Below, one piece after another: positions 55,871 to 55,914 of a stretch of 55,914 bases of DNA. The stretch lies in NCBI GenBank assembly GCA_964562155.1, contig CAZLRU010000007.1, positions 1 through 55,914 of the forward strand. The letters run 5' to 3'. Position 1 is the first letter of the stretch. Each line of letters begins with the position of its first letter. Position numbers and translations under genes: made by a program. The DNA comes from JAGOUY01 sp964562155 (GTDB lineage: Bacteria > Patescibacteriota > Patescibacteriia > 2-12-FULL-60-25). The notes beneath the pieces are model-generated. The model was not told where the DNA came from. It ran no database searches and worked only from the letters and a program-made list of their open reading frames with translations.

Positions 55871-55914
55871 TCCAGGACCGGGTTGGGTCCAAGTACCATC
55901 GCTGCTGGTGGGCT
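55850..55914 (-). rRNA. rrf: 5S ribosomal RNA, 3' half
   Basis: The minus strand reads CAGCAGCGATGGTACTTGG, then a hairpin GGACCC...GGTCC, then GAAGAGTAGCCCGCTGCCGG: the helix IV-V and 3' end of 5S rRNA. The 5' half lies beyond the right edge. The 16S and 23S genes should follow outside the window. Confidence 0.85.

Noticed and set aside
1..55914. CRISPR arrays, prophage or transposase genes
   Set aside because: No regularly spaced repeats and no recognisable integrase, transposase or phage structural gene was found. The holin-family name at 7112 does not mark a phage.

Overview
The window looks like chromosomal DNA of an ultrasmall Patescibacteria (CPR) bacterium, probably of a Parcubacteria-like lineage, although the sequence alone does not fix the lineage. 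The evidence is a VirB2-like pilin of the type typical of CPR genomes, a cell-surface protein with a C-terminal domain I associate with CPR exported proteins, an archaeal-type UMP kinase, RNase J as the recognisable RNA-decay nuclease, many exported proteins of unknown function, and a sparse set of housekeeping genes with no long biosynthetic operons. RNA genes are tRNA-Leu(CAG), tRNA-Ala(TGC), RNase P RNA and, at the right edge, the 3' half of a 5S rRNA.

Layout. 1-3.5 kb: rsmE (cut by the window edge), a YtxH-like protein, a PfkB kinase, class II aldolase and pyrH. 3.5-5.4 kb: a GC-rich lipoprotein gene with its own promoter and terminator. 5.4-15.2 kb: a mostly minus-strand run with a TrmB-like regulator, xseBA, an HD hydrolase, cdd, CapA-like and C39-like proteins, cyclophilin, a divergent MetK and a DUF3592 protein. 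15.2-25.7 kb: a hinge-less SMC, rbfA, a DHH phosphoesterase, clpP, a SpoIID/LytB protein, a flippase and rplS. 25.8-27 kb: a GC-rich matrixin-type protease. 27-34.7 kb: uvrA, T4SS-type pilin, DsbA-like protein, secG and an orphan solute-binding protein. 34.8-40.1 kb: a His-tailed exported protein, tRNA-Leu, rnj, trpS and rnpB. 40.2-42.5 kb: two related GC-rich genes. 42.5-53.9 kb: DUF2207, a BASS transporter, tRNA-Ala, a surface protein, a GC-rich beta-helix protein, yvcK, Nudix and pyrD. 54-55.9 kb: a GC-rich gene, an ASCH protein, and a small membrane-peptide gene bracketed by a 56-bp direct repeat of the 5S rRNA 3' end.

The main pattern is a contrast between two gene classes. Ordinary genes have moderate GC, and many have a -10 box (often extended, TGnTAnnnT) 6-11 nt before the start codon, so their mRNAs should be leaderless or nearly so. 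A second class of about seven or eight genes is much richer in G+C. These genes are mostly single, and most have a TTGACA-N17-TATnnT type promoter, a long structured leader, a strong Shine-Dalgarno sequence and a private terminator. They are scattered between housekeeping genes and encode mostly unrecognisable or secreted proteins. Some leaders carry AGGAGG near the predicted 5' end, far from the start codon, like STAB-SD mRNA stabilisers; others begin with a hairpin. I regard this dispersed cassette class, and its member linked to the 5S repeat, as the most interesting content of the window.
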